DNA from: Paraburkholderia kururiensis
Lineage (GTDB): Bacteria; Pseudomonadota; Gammaproteobacteria; Burkholderiales; Burkholderiaceae
Reading direction: 5' to 3'
DNA length: 64,000 bases
NCBI RefSeq assembly: GCF_034424375.1
Contig: NZ_CP139965.1
Location: forward strand, 434,001 to 498,000
Shown one piece after another: positions 34,147 to 42,577 of the stretch. The position numbers were made by a program, and so were the translations under genes. The notes beneath the pieces are model-generated. The model saw nothing but the letters and a program-made list of their open reading frames with translations. It searched no databases and had not been told where the DNA came from. The first letter of the stretch is position 1. Every line of letters begins with the position of its first letter.

Positions 34147-35886
34147 GTGCCCCAACCACCTGAACGCGCGCTACGCGCCATGCGCAAGACGATGCGCGAG
34201 CACTTCGGTATCGCAAGCCTTCGCGACGGTCAGAAGGACATCATCCGCAGCGTGATTGCGGGGCGCGATACGCTCGCCGTCATGCCCACGGGCGCGGGCA
34301 AGTCGCTGTGCTACCAGCTTCCGGCACTGCATCTGCCGGGGCTCACACTGGTCGTGTCGCCGCTCATCGCGCTCATGAAAGATCAGGCGGACAAGCTCGC
34401 CGCGAACCACGTGCAAAGCGTGCTGGTGAACAGTACGGTGACGCGCACGGAGGAGCGCAAGGCGCTGGCGAGCATCGCGGGCGGCGAAGTGCGCATCGTG
34501 TTCGTTACGCCGGAGCGGCTCGCGTCGCCCGCCTTCATCGATCTGCTGCGGCAGCCCGATACACCGCGCCTGAGCCTCGCGGTGGTGGACGAAGCGCATT
34601 GCATCTCGCAGTGGGGCCACGATTTTCGCCCTGCGTTTCTCGATATTCCCGTCGCGCTGGATGCCGTTGGCCGCCCGCCGCTCCTTGCCCTGACCGCCAC
34701 GGCCACGCGCGAAGTGGCGGACGACATCGTGCAGTCGCTGCGCATGCGCGAGCCCAACGTGGTGCGCACGGGCATCTATCGGCCGAATCTGCAGTACCGT
34801 GTCGTGCAGACGAGCGCGGCGGGACCGCAGGCGTCGTCCCGCGCGACCGAACGCAAGCGCGCGCAGCTTCTGACGACGCTGGAAGCATTCGAGGGCGCCG
34901 GCATCGTCTACACGGCCACGGTCGCGGAAGCCGAACGTATCCGCGACTGGCTCGCCGAACGGCACGGCAGCGAAGCCGTGTCGCGATACCACGGCAAGCT
35001 CACGGCGCGTGTTCGCGAAGCGGAGCAGGAGCGCTTCATGTCGGGCGAAGCACGCATCATGGTGGCGACAAACGCGTTCGGAATGGGCATCGACCGGCCC
35101 GACATCCGCTTCATCGTCCATTACCAGATGCCGGGCAGCCTCGACGCCTACTATCAGGAGACGGGACGCGCGGGGCGCGACGGCGAAGCGGCGCATTGCG
35201 TGCTGCTGTTCGATCTCAACGACCGCCGCATCCATCAGTTCTTCATGGCGGGGCGCTACCCGGATGCCGCACTGGCGCAGCGTGTCTGCGATACGCTCGC
35301 GGCTTCGCGCGAGTCGTCGCCGGGCGGGCTCACGCTTGCACAATTACGCGAGGCGTTGCCCGAGGCGGGCGCAAAGGTGGGCAGCAACAAGCTCGATGTC
35401 TGCGTGAAGATGCTCACCGAGCAGCGTGTGCTGATGCGCGACCGGCGCCGCCGCATCAGACTGCCCGACACCGCGCCTGCGCGCAAAGCCATCGAAGACG
35501 CCGTGCAGCGTTTCGAGGAAATGAGCCGTCGCGACAAGCGCGTGCTGGAACGCATGATCGATTACGCGCAAAGCGGCCGCTGCCGCTGGCGGCTGATTCT
35601 CGAACACTTCGACGACAGCGGCAAAGTGGAACGCTGCGGGCATTGCGACAACTGTCTGCATCCGCCCACCGCGCATGCGCTGCCGCCCGCGCAACGCGCG
35701 TCGTTGCCGAATGCTGCGCGCCGCCGGCGCGAAGCGGCACAGCGCGGCTGGCAAGTGGGTGAACGTGTGCGCGTGGCGCGATACGGCCAGGGCGAAGTCG
35801 TGCTGGCTACCGGCGACCAGGTGGTCATCCTGTTTCCCAATGGCACGACGCGTACGTTTCTTGCCGGCTACGTGAAGCGTGCCTGA
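34147..35886 (+). CDS. RecQ-like ATP-dependent DNA helicase without HRDC domain
   Basis: About 579 residues. All helicase motifs are present: motif 0 LRDGQ, Walker A MPTGAGKSLCYQLPAL, DEAHCISQWGHDFRP (DEAH plus RecQ aromatic loop), TATATREVADDI, then domain 2 with TNAFGMGIDRPDIRFI and YYQETGRAGRDG. The zinc-binding region follows (CRWRLILEHF ... CGHCDNC, four Cys) and a winged helix. The protein ends after a short basic tail (RVARYGQGEVVLATGDQVVI) instead of an HRDC domain, so it resembles the shorter RecQ-like helicases. GTG at 34147 has AGGGA six bases upstream; ATGs at 34099 and 34180 are alternatives. Confidence 0.88.
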   Translation: MPQPPERALRAMRKTMREHFGIASLRDGQKDIIRSVIAGRDTLAVMPTGAGKSLCYQLPALHLPGLTLVVSPLIALMKDQADKLAANHVQSVLVNSTVTRTEERKALASIAGGEVRIVFVTPERLASPAFIDLLRQPDTPRLSLAVVDEAHCISQWGHDFRPAFLDIPVALDAVGRPPLLALTATATREVADDIVQSLRMREPNVVRTGIYRPNLQYRVVQTSAAGPQASSRATERKRAQLLTTLEAFEGAGIVYTATVAEAERIRDWLAERHGSEAVSRYHGKLTARVREAEQERFMSGEARIMVATNAFGMGIDRPDIRFIVHYQMPGSLDAYYQETGRAGRDGEAAHCVLLFDLNDRRIHQFFMAGRYPDAALAQRVCDTLAASRESSPGGLTLAQLREALPEAGAKVGSNKLDVCVKMLTEQRVLMRDRRRRIRLPDTAPARKAIEDAVQRFEEMSRRDKRVLERMIDYAQSGRCRWRLILEHFDDSGKVERCGHCDNCLHPPTAHALPPAQRASLPNAARRRREAAQRGWQVGERVRVARYGQGEVVLATGDQVVILFPNGTTRTFLAGYVKRA

Positions 35887-35917
35887 CGCATCGACCTGCG
35901 CAATGGCGGTCCATAAA

Positions 35918-35961
35918 GCCGATGGCCGGAGCCTGCTCTTCGCAGGGCTCCGGCCATCGGC
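35918..35961. terminator. Strong bidirectional hairpin between convergent recQ-like gene and cyoD
   Basis: Sixteen-base perfect arms (35918-35933 and 35946-35961; core GATGGCCGGAGCC / GGCTCCGGCCATC) with a 12-base loop, midway between the two convergent stop codons. There is no long T-tract, but size and position make a shared terminator the simplest reading. Confidence 0.7.
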
Positions 35962-35990
35962 GGGTACAGCGTGGAAAGAAGGCGCCGTGG

Positions 35991-36323
35991 TTACCGCGAC
36001 ATCATATTGACGCTGACGTTGTGCATCACCCACATCGTGCCGAACACGAGGATGATCGCCGTGAGCACCGTGTAGCTGAACGCCATCACGTTCCAGCGCT
36101 GTCCCGACGACGCGTTCATGTGCAGGAAGAACACGAGGTGCACGACGATCTGCACCATCGCGAGCACCGCGAGCGCGATGAGCGCGCTATGCGCCGGCAG
36201 GTAGCCCTTCATGACGATGCCGAACGCGCCTGCCGTGAGCAGCACCGAGAGCACGAACCCGGCAACGTAGCTGCCGAAACTGCCGTGCCCACCTTCCGTA
36301 TGAGCCGAATGCGAATGAGCCAT
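35991..36323 (-). CDS. cyoD: Cytochrome o ubiquinol oxidase subunit IV
   Basis: 110 residues with three membrane helices (YVAGFVLSVLLTAGAFGIVM; HSALIALAVLAMVQIVVHLVFFLHM; VMAFSYTVLTAIILVFGTMW). The histidine-rich N-terminus MAHSHSAHTEGGHGSFGSY is typical of CyoD. Its start directly abuts the cyoC stop. It assists assembly of the copper B site in subunit I. Last gene of cyoABCD, followed by the hairpin at 35918. Confidence 0.9.
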   Translation of the reverse strand: MAHSHSAHTEGGHGSFGSYVAGFVLSVLLTAGAFGIVMKGYLPAHSALIALAVLAMVQIVVHLVFFLHMNASSGQRWNVMAFSYTVLTAIILVFGTMWVMHNVSVNMMSR

Positions 36324-36932
36324 TTAAAGTACGCTCGCGAGATAGACAAAGGTGAAAACGCAGATCCAGACGATGTCGAGGAAGTGCCAGAAAAGGCTCA
36401 GGCACGTCAGACGCCGGATTGCCCGCTCGTTCAGCGTGGGCCGCGAAATAACCTGCACGGCGAGCACCACCATCCACACGAGGCCCATGAACACGTGCAG
36501 GCCGTGCGTGCCGACCAGCGTGAAGAACGACGACAGGAACGCGCTGCGGCCCGGCCCGTTGCCTTCCGCGATCAGCGCCGAGAACTCGCGCATTTCCATG
36601 CCGAGGAACGCGAGACCCAGCACGAACGTGACCGCGAGCCAGCCCAGCACGGCGCCGCGCTGCTGCTTGTGCGCGCCGAGCATCGCGAAACCGTAGGTGA
36701 TGCTGCTCAACAGCAGCGCAGCCGTTTCCAGCGCAACGCCCGAAATGTCGAACAGGTCTTTGCCGCTGGGGCCGCCCGCAAACTGCTGCGACGACACGGC
36801 GAACACCGCGAACAGCGAGGCGAAGATGACGCAGTCTGTCATCAGGTACAGCCAGAAGCCGAACACCGAGTGTGACGGCGAATGGTCGGCGGCCAGGTCG
36901 TGCGCGCCGTTGACAAGCGTGTTGTGTGCCAT
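36324..36932 (-). CDS. cyoC: Cytochrome o ubiquinol oxidase subunit III
   Basis: 202 residues, five membrane helices, heme-copper oxidase subunit III fold: VFGFWLYLMTDCVIFASLFA near the N-terminus (after the two lost helices of longer relatives), GMEMREFSALI, GTHGLHVFMGLVWM and FWHFLDIVWICVFTFVYLASVL. Separated from cyoB by two bases. Part of the inner-membrane quinol oxidase. Confidence 0.93.
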   Translation of the reverse strand: MAHNTLVNGAHDLAADHSPSHSVFGFWLYLMTDCVIFASLFAVFAVSSQQFAGGPSGKDLFDISGVALETAALLLSSITYGFAMLGAHKQQRGAVLGWLAVTFVLGLAFLGMEMREFSALIAEGNGPGRSAFLSSFFTLVGTHGLHVFMGLVWMVVLAVQVISRPTLNERAIRRLTCLSLFWHFLDIVWICVFTFVYLASVL

Positions 36933-36934
36933 GC

Positions 36935-38947
36935 TCAGGCCTCCACGGATTCGGGCACGAGGCCGCGTTCTTCACCTTCCGCACGGCGGCGGATGTCGTC
37001 TTCGATCTCGCGAACCTTCGCCGCGGGAATGATGTAGCCGTCGTTGTCGCCGAAGCTGTGAATGATCACGGTTGCCGCCACGGCAACGAGCGACGCGATC
37101 ACGAGCCACCAGATGTGCCACACCAGCGCGAAGCCGAGTGCGAGGCTGAACACGGCGACGAAGAAGCCCGCGCCCGTATTCGACGGCATGTGGATGTCGC
37201 GATACGACGACGCCTTGACGCCCAGCCCCTGCCCCGTTTCCTTCATGTGGGCAAACGCATCCAGCTCATGCACCGTGGGGATTACCGCGAAGTTGTAGAC
37301 CGGCGGCGGCGACGACGTGGCCCATTCGAGCGTGCGGCCATTCCACGGGTCGCCCGTCACGTCGCGATAGTCGGGGTGTTTGCGGTTGCGCACGGCCAGC
37401 ACGACCTGCGCGATCTGATGCAGCACGCCGATGGCCACCAGCACCACGCCGAACGCCGCAGCGATCAGCCACGGGTGCCACGCGGGGTTGTCGTAGTGGT
37501 TGAGGCGTCGCGTCATGCCCATGAAGCCCAGCACGTAGAGCGGCATGAACGAAACGTAGAAGCCCGTGAACCAGAACCAGAACGCGCGCTTGCCCAGCTT
37601 CTCGTCCAGCTTGAAGCCGAAGGCCTTCGGGAACCAGTAATGGAAACCGGCGAGATAACCGAACACCACGCCGCCGATAATCGCGTTATGGAAGTGCGCG
37701 ATCAGGAACAGGCTGTTGTGCAGCACGAAGTCCGCGCCCGGAATCGCCATCATCACGCCGGTCATACCGCCGATCGTGAACGTGATCATGAAGCCGATGG
37801 TCCACAGCACGGGCGTGGTGAACTCGATGCGGCCGCGGTACATCGTGAACAGCCAGTTGAAAATCTTCACGCCCGTCGGAATCGCGATGATCATCGTCAT
37901 GATGCCGAAGAACGCGTTCACGTCGGCGCCCGAGCCCATCGTGAAGAAGTGGTGCAGCCACACGAGGAACGAGAGCACCATGATCACGCACGTGGCGTAC
38001 ACCATCGTGCGATAGCCGAAGAGCGGCTTCTTCGCGAAGGTCGCGATGACCTCGGAATAGATGCCAAACGCGGGCAGCACGAGGATGTACACCTCGGGGT
38101 GGCCCCACGCCCAGATCAGGTTGAGGTACATCATCGCGTTGCCGCCGGCGTCGTTCGTGAAGAAGTGCATGCCGAGGTAACGGTCCAGACCGAGCAGCGC
38201 AAGCGCGACCGTGAGAATGGGGAACGTCGCCATGATCAGCACGTTCGAGCACAGCGCCGTCCACGTGAACACGGGCATCTTCATGAACGTCATGCCGGGC
38301 GCACGCATGCGCACGATCGTCACGAAGAAGTTGATGCCGGTCAGCAGCGTGCCCACACCTGAAAGCTGCAGGCTCCAGATGTAGTAATCCACCCCCACGC
38401 CGGGGCTGAACTGCAATTCCGACAACGGCGGATACGCGAGCCAGCCCGTCTGCGCGAATTCACCGATCACAAGCGAGATGTTGATGAGGATGGCAGCCAC
38501 CGCCGTCATCCAGAAGCTCAGTGAGTTGATGAACGGGAAGGCCACGTCGCGCGCGCCGATCTGCAGCGGCACGATCAGGTTGAAGAGGCCCACCATCAGC
38601 GCCATCGCCATGAAGAAGATCATGATGACGCCGTGCGCCGTGAAGACCTGATCGTAGTGATGCGGCGGCAGATAGCCCGGCGAATGATAGGCGAGCGCCA
38701 GTTGCATGCGCATCATCACCGCGTCTGCAAAGCCGCGCAGCAGCATGAGCGTGGCCACGATGATGTACATGATGCCGAGCCTCTTGTGGTCCACCGTGGT
38801 GATCCACTCGCTCCACAGCCACTTCCATTTTTTCGTGATGGTGAGCGCGGCCAGCACCACGATCACCGCGAGCCCCATGAAGGCGCCTGCGCCCATGATG
38901 ATGGGCTGATCGAACGGGATCGCCTCGAGCGTGAGTTTTCCGAACAT
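36935..38947 (-). CDS. cyoB: Cytochrome o ubiquinol oxidase subunit I
   Basis: 670 residues, about 15 membrane helices. Proton-pumping heme-copper oxidase core: WSEWITTVDHKRLGIMYII opening, low-spin heme His in FTAHGVIMIFFMAMAL, WGHPEVYILVLPAFG with the copper-B His and cross-linked Tyr, VWLHHFFTMGSG (two copper-B His), and the D- and K-channel regions. It oxidises ubiquinol and reduces oxygen to water. Three bases separate it from cyoA. Confidence 0.95.
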   Translation of the reverse strand: MFGKLTLEAIPFDQPIIMGAGAFMGLAVIVVLAALTITKKWKWLWSEWITTVDHKRLGIMYIIVATLMLLRGFADAVMMRMQLALAYHSPGYLPPHHYDQVFTAHGVIMIFFMAMALMVGLFNLIVPLQIGARDVAFPFINSLSFWMTAVAAILINISLVIGEFAQTGWLAYPPLSELQFSPGVGVDYYIWSLQLSGVGTLLTGINFFVTIVRMRAPGMTFMKMPVFTWTALCSNVLIMATFPILTVALALLGLDRYLGMHFFTNDAGGNAMMYLNLIWAWGHPEVYILVLPAFGIYSEVIATFAKKPLFGYRTMVYATCVIMVLSFLVWLHHFFTMGSGADVNAFFGIMTMIIAIPTGVKIFNWLFTMYRGRIEFTTPVLWTIGFMITFTIGGMTGVMMAIPGADFVLHNSLFLIAHFHNAIIGGVVFGYLAGFHYWFPKAFGFKLDEKLGKRAFWFWFTGFYVSFMPLYVLGFMGMTRRLNHYDNPAWHPWLIAAAFGVVLVAIGVLHQIAQVVLAVRNRKHPDYRDVTGDPWNGRTLEWATSSPPPVYNFAVIPTVHELDAFAHMKETGQGLGVKASSYRDIHMPSNTGAGFFVAVFSLALGFALVWHIWWLVIASLVAVAATVIIHSFGDNDGYIIPAAKVREIEDDIRRRAEGEERGLVPESVEA

Positions 38948-38950
38948 GCT

Positions 38951-39841
38951 TTACCCCTTCGTCCCGCAGGCCTCGTCCTTCATGTCGAGGACGTGACCGT
39001 TGTTGTACTTCGCGATGATGTTATGGAAGAGCCGCGGATCCACGGACGAGAAGTACTCGACCGGATTCTTCTCCGAAGGCTGTGCGACCGTGCCGTAGGC
39101 GTTCATGTCGAGACGCCCCTGCGCGTGCTTGACCTGCTCCACCCACGCGTTGAACTGCTCGGGCGTGGTGGCGAGCGCGCGGAACTTCATGTCCGAAAAG
39201 CCCTTGCCGCTGAAGTTGGCCGACACGCCCGCGTAGTCGCCCACCTCGTTGGCCACCAGGTGCAGACGCGTCTGCATGCCCGCCATCGCGTAGATCTGGC
39301 TGCCCAGGCGCGGGATGAAGAACGAGTTCATCACCGAATCCGACGTGATGCGGAAATTTACGGGCGTATTGACGGGGAAGGCGAGCTGGTTGATCGAGGC
39401 GATGCCCAGATCGGGGTAGATGAAGAGCCACTTCCAGTCCAGCGCGACCACTTCAACGTTGATCGGCTTCACCGAGGATTCGAGCGGCCGGTACGGATCG
39501 AGCTCGTGCGTGGTGCGCCACGTGAGCACGCCGAGGAACAGGATGATGAGTGTGGGCACCGTCCAGATGACAACTTCGATAGCCGTGGAGTGGGCCCACT
39601 TCGGCGCATAGGTCGCGTTACGGTTCGACGCGCGGTAGCGCCATGCGAACAGCAGCGTGAGCAGAATGACCGGCACGACGACGATGAGCATCGTGAACGT
39701 GGCCGTGCCGATGAGGGACTTTTCCGCAGCGCCTACGCTGCCTTTGGGATCGAGAACATCGAGATTGCTGCAGCCGGCAAGGCAGGTGCCCGCTCCGATT
39801 GCAGCGAAGGTCCACGCCCGCTTCAAGATAGCTCTAGCCAT
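38951..39841 (-). CDS. cyoA: Cytochrome o ubiquinol oxidase subunit II
   Basis: 296 residues. Lipoprotein signal ending in the lipobox LAGC, two membrane helices (TFTMLIVVVPVILLTLLFAW; IEVVIWTVPTLIILFLGVLTW), then a cupredoxin domain (VVALDWKWLFIYPDLGIASINQ) that lacks the CuA ligands, as expected for quinol oxidases. First gene of cyoABCD. No cyoE (heme O synthase) follows, so heme O must be made elsewhere in the genome. Confidence 0.93.
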   Translation of the reverse strand: MARAILKRAWTFAAIGAGTCLAGCSNLDVLDPKGSVGAAEKSLIGTATFTMLIVVVPVILLTLLFAWRYRASNRNATYAPKWAHSTAIEVVIWTVPTLIILFLGVLTWRTTHELDPYRPLESSVKPINVEVVALDWKWLFIYPDLGIASINQLAFPVNTPVNFRITSDSVMNSFFIPRLGSQIYAMAGMQTRLHLVANEVGDYAGVSANFSGKGFSDMKFRALATTPEQFNAWVEQVKHAQGRLDMNAYGTVAQPSEKNPVEYFSSVDPRLFHNIIAKYNNGHVLDMKDEACGTKG

Positions 39842-39987
39842 CGAATTTGCCTGGAATTTTGTGTGGTCTGATTGGGTGATCTGGTCGGATCGGCGGGAAC
39901 GAACAACGGAGCGGACCGCACGTCGCGCGTGCGCGAACGCGCCCGTGTCGTAAGCGGCGGATTCTATTGAAACGGGCGGGAAATTAC

Positions 39988-40014
39988 CTTGACGTCCAAC
40001 AAGAAAACGTCAAG
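39988..40014. promoter_or_regulatory. Inverted repeat upstream of cyoABCD
   Basis: Perfect 8-bp arms CTTGACGT (39988-39995) and ACGTCAAG (40007-40014), 11-bp spacer, about 150 bp upstream of the cyoA start. Candidate site for a redox or copper/iron-responsive regulator of the oxidase. Confidence 0.5.
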
Positions 40015-40043
40015 TCTTATAGATGACAGCAAACAGTAAGGTT

Positions 40044-40077
40044 GTGTTCGGACAAGGAAAAGTCCAATTCCGAACAC
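40044..40077. promoter_or_regulatory. Nested inverted repeat upstream of cyoABCD
   Basis: Outer arms GTGTTCGGA (40044-40052) and TCCGAACAC (40069-40077) are perfect over 9 bp; inside, GGAC (40050-40053) pairs with GTCC (40062-40065). Either a large operator or a hairpin ending the upstream PLP-enzyme transcript; no T-tract follows. Confidence 0.5.
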
Positions 40078-40338
40078 TGCGCGGACACTGCGAACGGCAA
40101 CGCGAATTGAGCAGTACATGAATGAGATGGCGCTAAACTGCCCTGCGCCGTTCAGTAATGCGTCGCTAATGCGCTGCTTGCATGCCGATAAGCGGCTGCC
40201 GTGCGCAATTGATGAGTGTGCAAGTGACTGAAGCGATAAACCACGAAAAGCGTGACGACGATGCCGTTACATGCGTTCGGAGCCACTACGTCGCGCGACA
40301 ATTCGACGCAGCGATTCAGGCGGCCAAGAGTGTGCCGC

Positions 40339-41604
40339 TCAGGAACACAACTGCAGCGCTTCATCGAAGTCGCGTATCAAGTCGCGGGGGTCCTCCAGCC
40401 CGATCGAGACGCGTATCAAACCGTCCGAAATTTTCATCTGCTCCCGGACTTCCCGGTCGATCTCCCAATAGATCGTAGGAGCAACCGGAATGACGAGCGT
40501 TCTGTTGTCTCCCATGCCGGTGCCGCGACCGGCAACGCGCAGACGATCAAGAAACGGAATCATGTCGTTGGCGCGCTTCAGTTCGAAAGAGAGCAACCAC
40601 GCGCCGTTTGCGAACAGCCGCTTCGCCAGCTCGTGCTGAGGGTGTGTCTCCAGCCCCGGATAGTGCACCTCGCCGATCGCGGCGTGCTCGCGAAGGAATC
40701 GCGCCAACGCCAATGCAGTTCCACCGGTTTGTGTCGCTCGCAGCACGAGGGTTTCAACACCAATAGCAATACGGTGCGCGTGATCAGACGACAACGCGCC
40801 GCCGACGTCACGCAATCCCTTTTTGCGCAGCTGCTGAATGCCCCATTGAGCGGGATCGGCGTTTCTATAGCGCGCCGCTATGTTCGGATACAACGTCCAG
40901 TCGAACCGGCCGGTATCCGTTACCGCGCCGCCCAATGCGACGCCATGGCCGCCGAGGGTCTTGCTCAACGAATTCACGACCAGACCCGCCCCAACAGTGG
41001 CGGGACGAAAGAGGGCAGGTGAGGTCACGGTGTTATCTACGATGAACAATAGCTCGCGTTCCCGGCACAACTGCCCAATCGACTCTAGATCGGGAATCTG
41101 CGTCGCTGGATTTGCCACCGTCTCAACGAATACCAAACGCGTGTTTTCGCCCACTTCGGCCCGGACGTTGCGCACGTCGCATGTGTCGACGAAGCTCACG
41201 TGCACGCCAAACCCTTGCAGGGTATCGAGCAGGTTCACCGTCCCGCCGAACAGGAACCGACTCACCACGATGTGGTCGCCTGCACGCAGGAGACTGAGGA
41301 AGACCGCCGAAATCGCCGCCATCCCGCTCGCGAAGCAAACTGTCTCCCGGCCTCCTTCCAGATGCGTGATCTTTCGTTCCAGAGCGGCAATGGTTGGTGT
41401 ACCCGAACGGGCGTAGTTGAAGCGCCCTTTCAAACGCCCCTGAAACAGATCGATCAGATCGCTGGTGCGCTCGAACGTGTACTGGACGGACGTGTGTATG
41501 GGACTGTGGATGGCGCCGTGCTCGACCCCGGCCAGCCGGTCTGCATGCAAGACAGGTGTCATCGACATGTGTACGCCCGCGTCGGGCATCTCTTCCCCGT
41601 TCAT
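40339..41604 (-). CDS. Cystathionine gamma-synthase family PLP-dependent enzyme of the biosynthetic operon
   Basis: 421 residues. Cys/Met-metabolism PLP enzyme: NYARSGTPTIAALERKI (phosphate-binding Tyr/Arg), FASGMAAISAVFLSLL, VDNTVTSPALFRP (Asp to the PLP ring) and the Schiff-base Lys215 in NSLSKTLGGHG. The position of the catalytic Tyr of methionine gamma-lyase (LYGxT) is Phe119 here (RFLFGGTVNL), which I recall as a trait of a separate branch labelled cystathionine gamma-synthase family protein. Start at 41604: GAGGAGAG upstream; the frame is open to 41649. Last gene of the operon. It may carry out gamma-elimination or replacement on the HDO product, like BesB. Confidence 0.85.
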   Translation of the reverse strand: MNGEEMPDAGVHMSMTPVLHADRLAGVEHGAIHSPIHTSVQYTFERTSDLIDLFQGRLKGRFNYARSGTPTIAALERKITHLEGGRETVCFASGMAAISAVFLSLLRAGDHIVVSRFLFGGTVNLLDTLQGFGVHVSFVDTCDVRNVRAEVGENTRLVFVETVANPATQIPDLESIGQLCRERELLFIVDNTVTSPALFRPATVGAGLVVNSLSKTLGGHGVALGGAVTDTGRFDWTLYPNIAARYRNADPAQWGIQQLRKKGLRDVGGALSSDHAHRIAIGVETLVLRATQTGGTALALARFLREHAAIGEVHYPGLETHPQHELAKRLFANGAWLLSFELKRANDMIPFLDRLRVAGRGTGMGDNRTLVIPVAPTIYWEIDREVREQMKISDGLIRVSIGLEDPRDLIRDFDEALQLCS

Positions 41605-41635
41605 ATGCGGCACTCTCCTCGATACGGAACGCTGA

Positions 41636-42523
41636 TCACGCCTGCGCACGGCGCAAGATCACGCTGCTGATGTGCTTTCCATACAGACCAATGGTGAGCC
41701 CCAGAACGATGAGAGCCGTTGCGGCAATCTTCGGCGCGCCAATATGCTCGCCGAAAATCAGCACAGAGCCGATCATGCCGAAAATCGGCACTAGCAGCGA
41801 CAGCGGCGCGACGCGAGACACCGGATACGTTTTCAGAAGCCTGTTCCAGGCCCAATAGCCGAACAACGTGGTGGGGTAGACCTGAAACAGGATGGAGAAA
41901 ACGGCTTTCCAGTTCAGGCTGGAAAACGTATCGACGTACACGTGTGCGCCATGCTCCAACCATGCAATTGCGAAGAGCGGAATGGGCGAGAACAGACTCG
42001 ACCAGACGAGGAACGCCAGCACGTCCTTCGTGCCTGCTCGCTTGATGATGATATTGGCCGAACTCCACGACAGTGCGCCGATCACGACGAGTGCAACCCC
42101 AAGCACACTCACCGAGCCATCGGTGATCGTGATGATGGAGGCAAGCCCCCCGAGCGCGACCGCAATACCGGCGTACTGATATCGTGAAATCGATTCCTTG
42201 AAAACGACGGAGCCGAGCAAGATCGTGAAGAACGCGCTGAATTGCAGAACAAGCGAGGCGATGCCTGCCGAGAGGCCCGCCTGAATTCCCAGGTTCACGA
42301 TGCCCCAAAGCCCCACCCCGAACAGGAGACCGTAGCTCGCCAGGTATCCAATGCTCACCTGTGGCCTGCGAAGCACGAAGACAGCCGGAATGGCGCAGAG
42401 TGCGAAGCGTATGCCGGCGAGCAGGAAAGGATCTATCGAGGCCAGTCCTAGCTTGATCACAGAAAAGTTCGCGCCCCAGATGGCTGTGACGAAAATCGCA
42501 AGAAGAATGTCTTTCGCTTTCAC
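41636..42523 (-). CDS. EamA/DMT family transporter, probable product exporter
   Basis: 295 residues, ten membrane helices in two EamA repeats (AIFVTAIWGANFSVIKLGLA opens repeat 1; ALVVIGALSWSSANIIIKRA opens repeat 2). GTG start at 42523 (KAKDILLAIF...) with AAGGGA five bases upstream; the open frame to 42562 also begins with GTG but lacks support. EamA carriers export amino acids and small metabolites. Its place between ligase and PLP-enzyme genes makes it the likely exporter and self-protection of the pathway product. Confidence 0.87.
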   Translation of the reverse strand: MKAKDILLAIFVTAIWGANFSVIKLGLASIDPFLLAGIRFALCAIPAVFVLRRPQVSIGYLASYGLLFGVGLWGIVNLGIQAGLSAGIASLVLQFSAFFTILLGSVVFKESISRYQYAGIAVALGGLASIITITDGSVSVLGVALVVIGALSWSSANIIIKRAGTKDVLAFLVWSSLFSPIPLFAIAWLEHGAHVYVDTFSSLNWKAVFSILFQVYPTTLFGYWAWNRLLKTYPVSRVAPLSLLVPIFGMIGSVLIFGEHIGAPKIAATALIVLGLTIGLYGKHISSVILRRAQA

Positions 42524-42577
42524 GATATCCCTTGTGGACGATTGGAAGAGTATTGACGGCACGACGATGCGGTGACA

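Larger units (their letters stand above)
39842..40338. other. Intergenic region upstream of cyoA with several inverted repeats
   Basis: About 500 bp after the PLP-enzyme gene and before cyoA on the same strand. It holds two inverted repeats described separately (39988-40014 and 40044-40077). No protein-coding frame with family features, and no clear T-tract terminator for the biosynthetic operon, was found. Confidence 0.5.

Noticed and set aside
40182..41022. Plus-strand frames overlapping the PLP-enzyme gene
   Set aside because: The minus-strand enzyme has complete PLP motifs; the plus-strand frames have no features.
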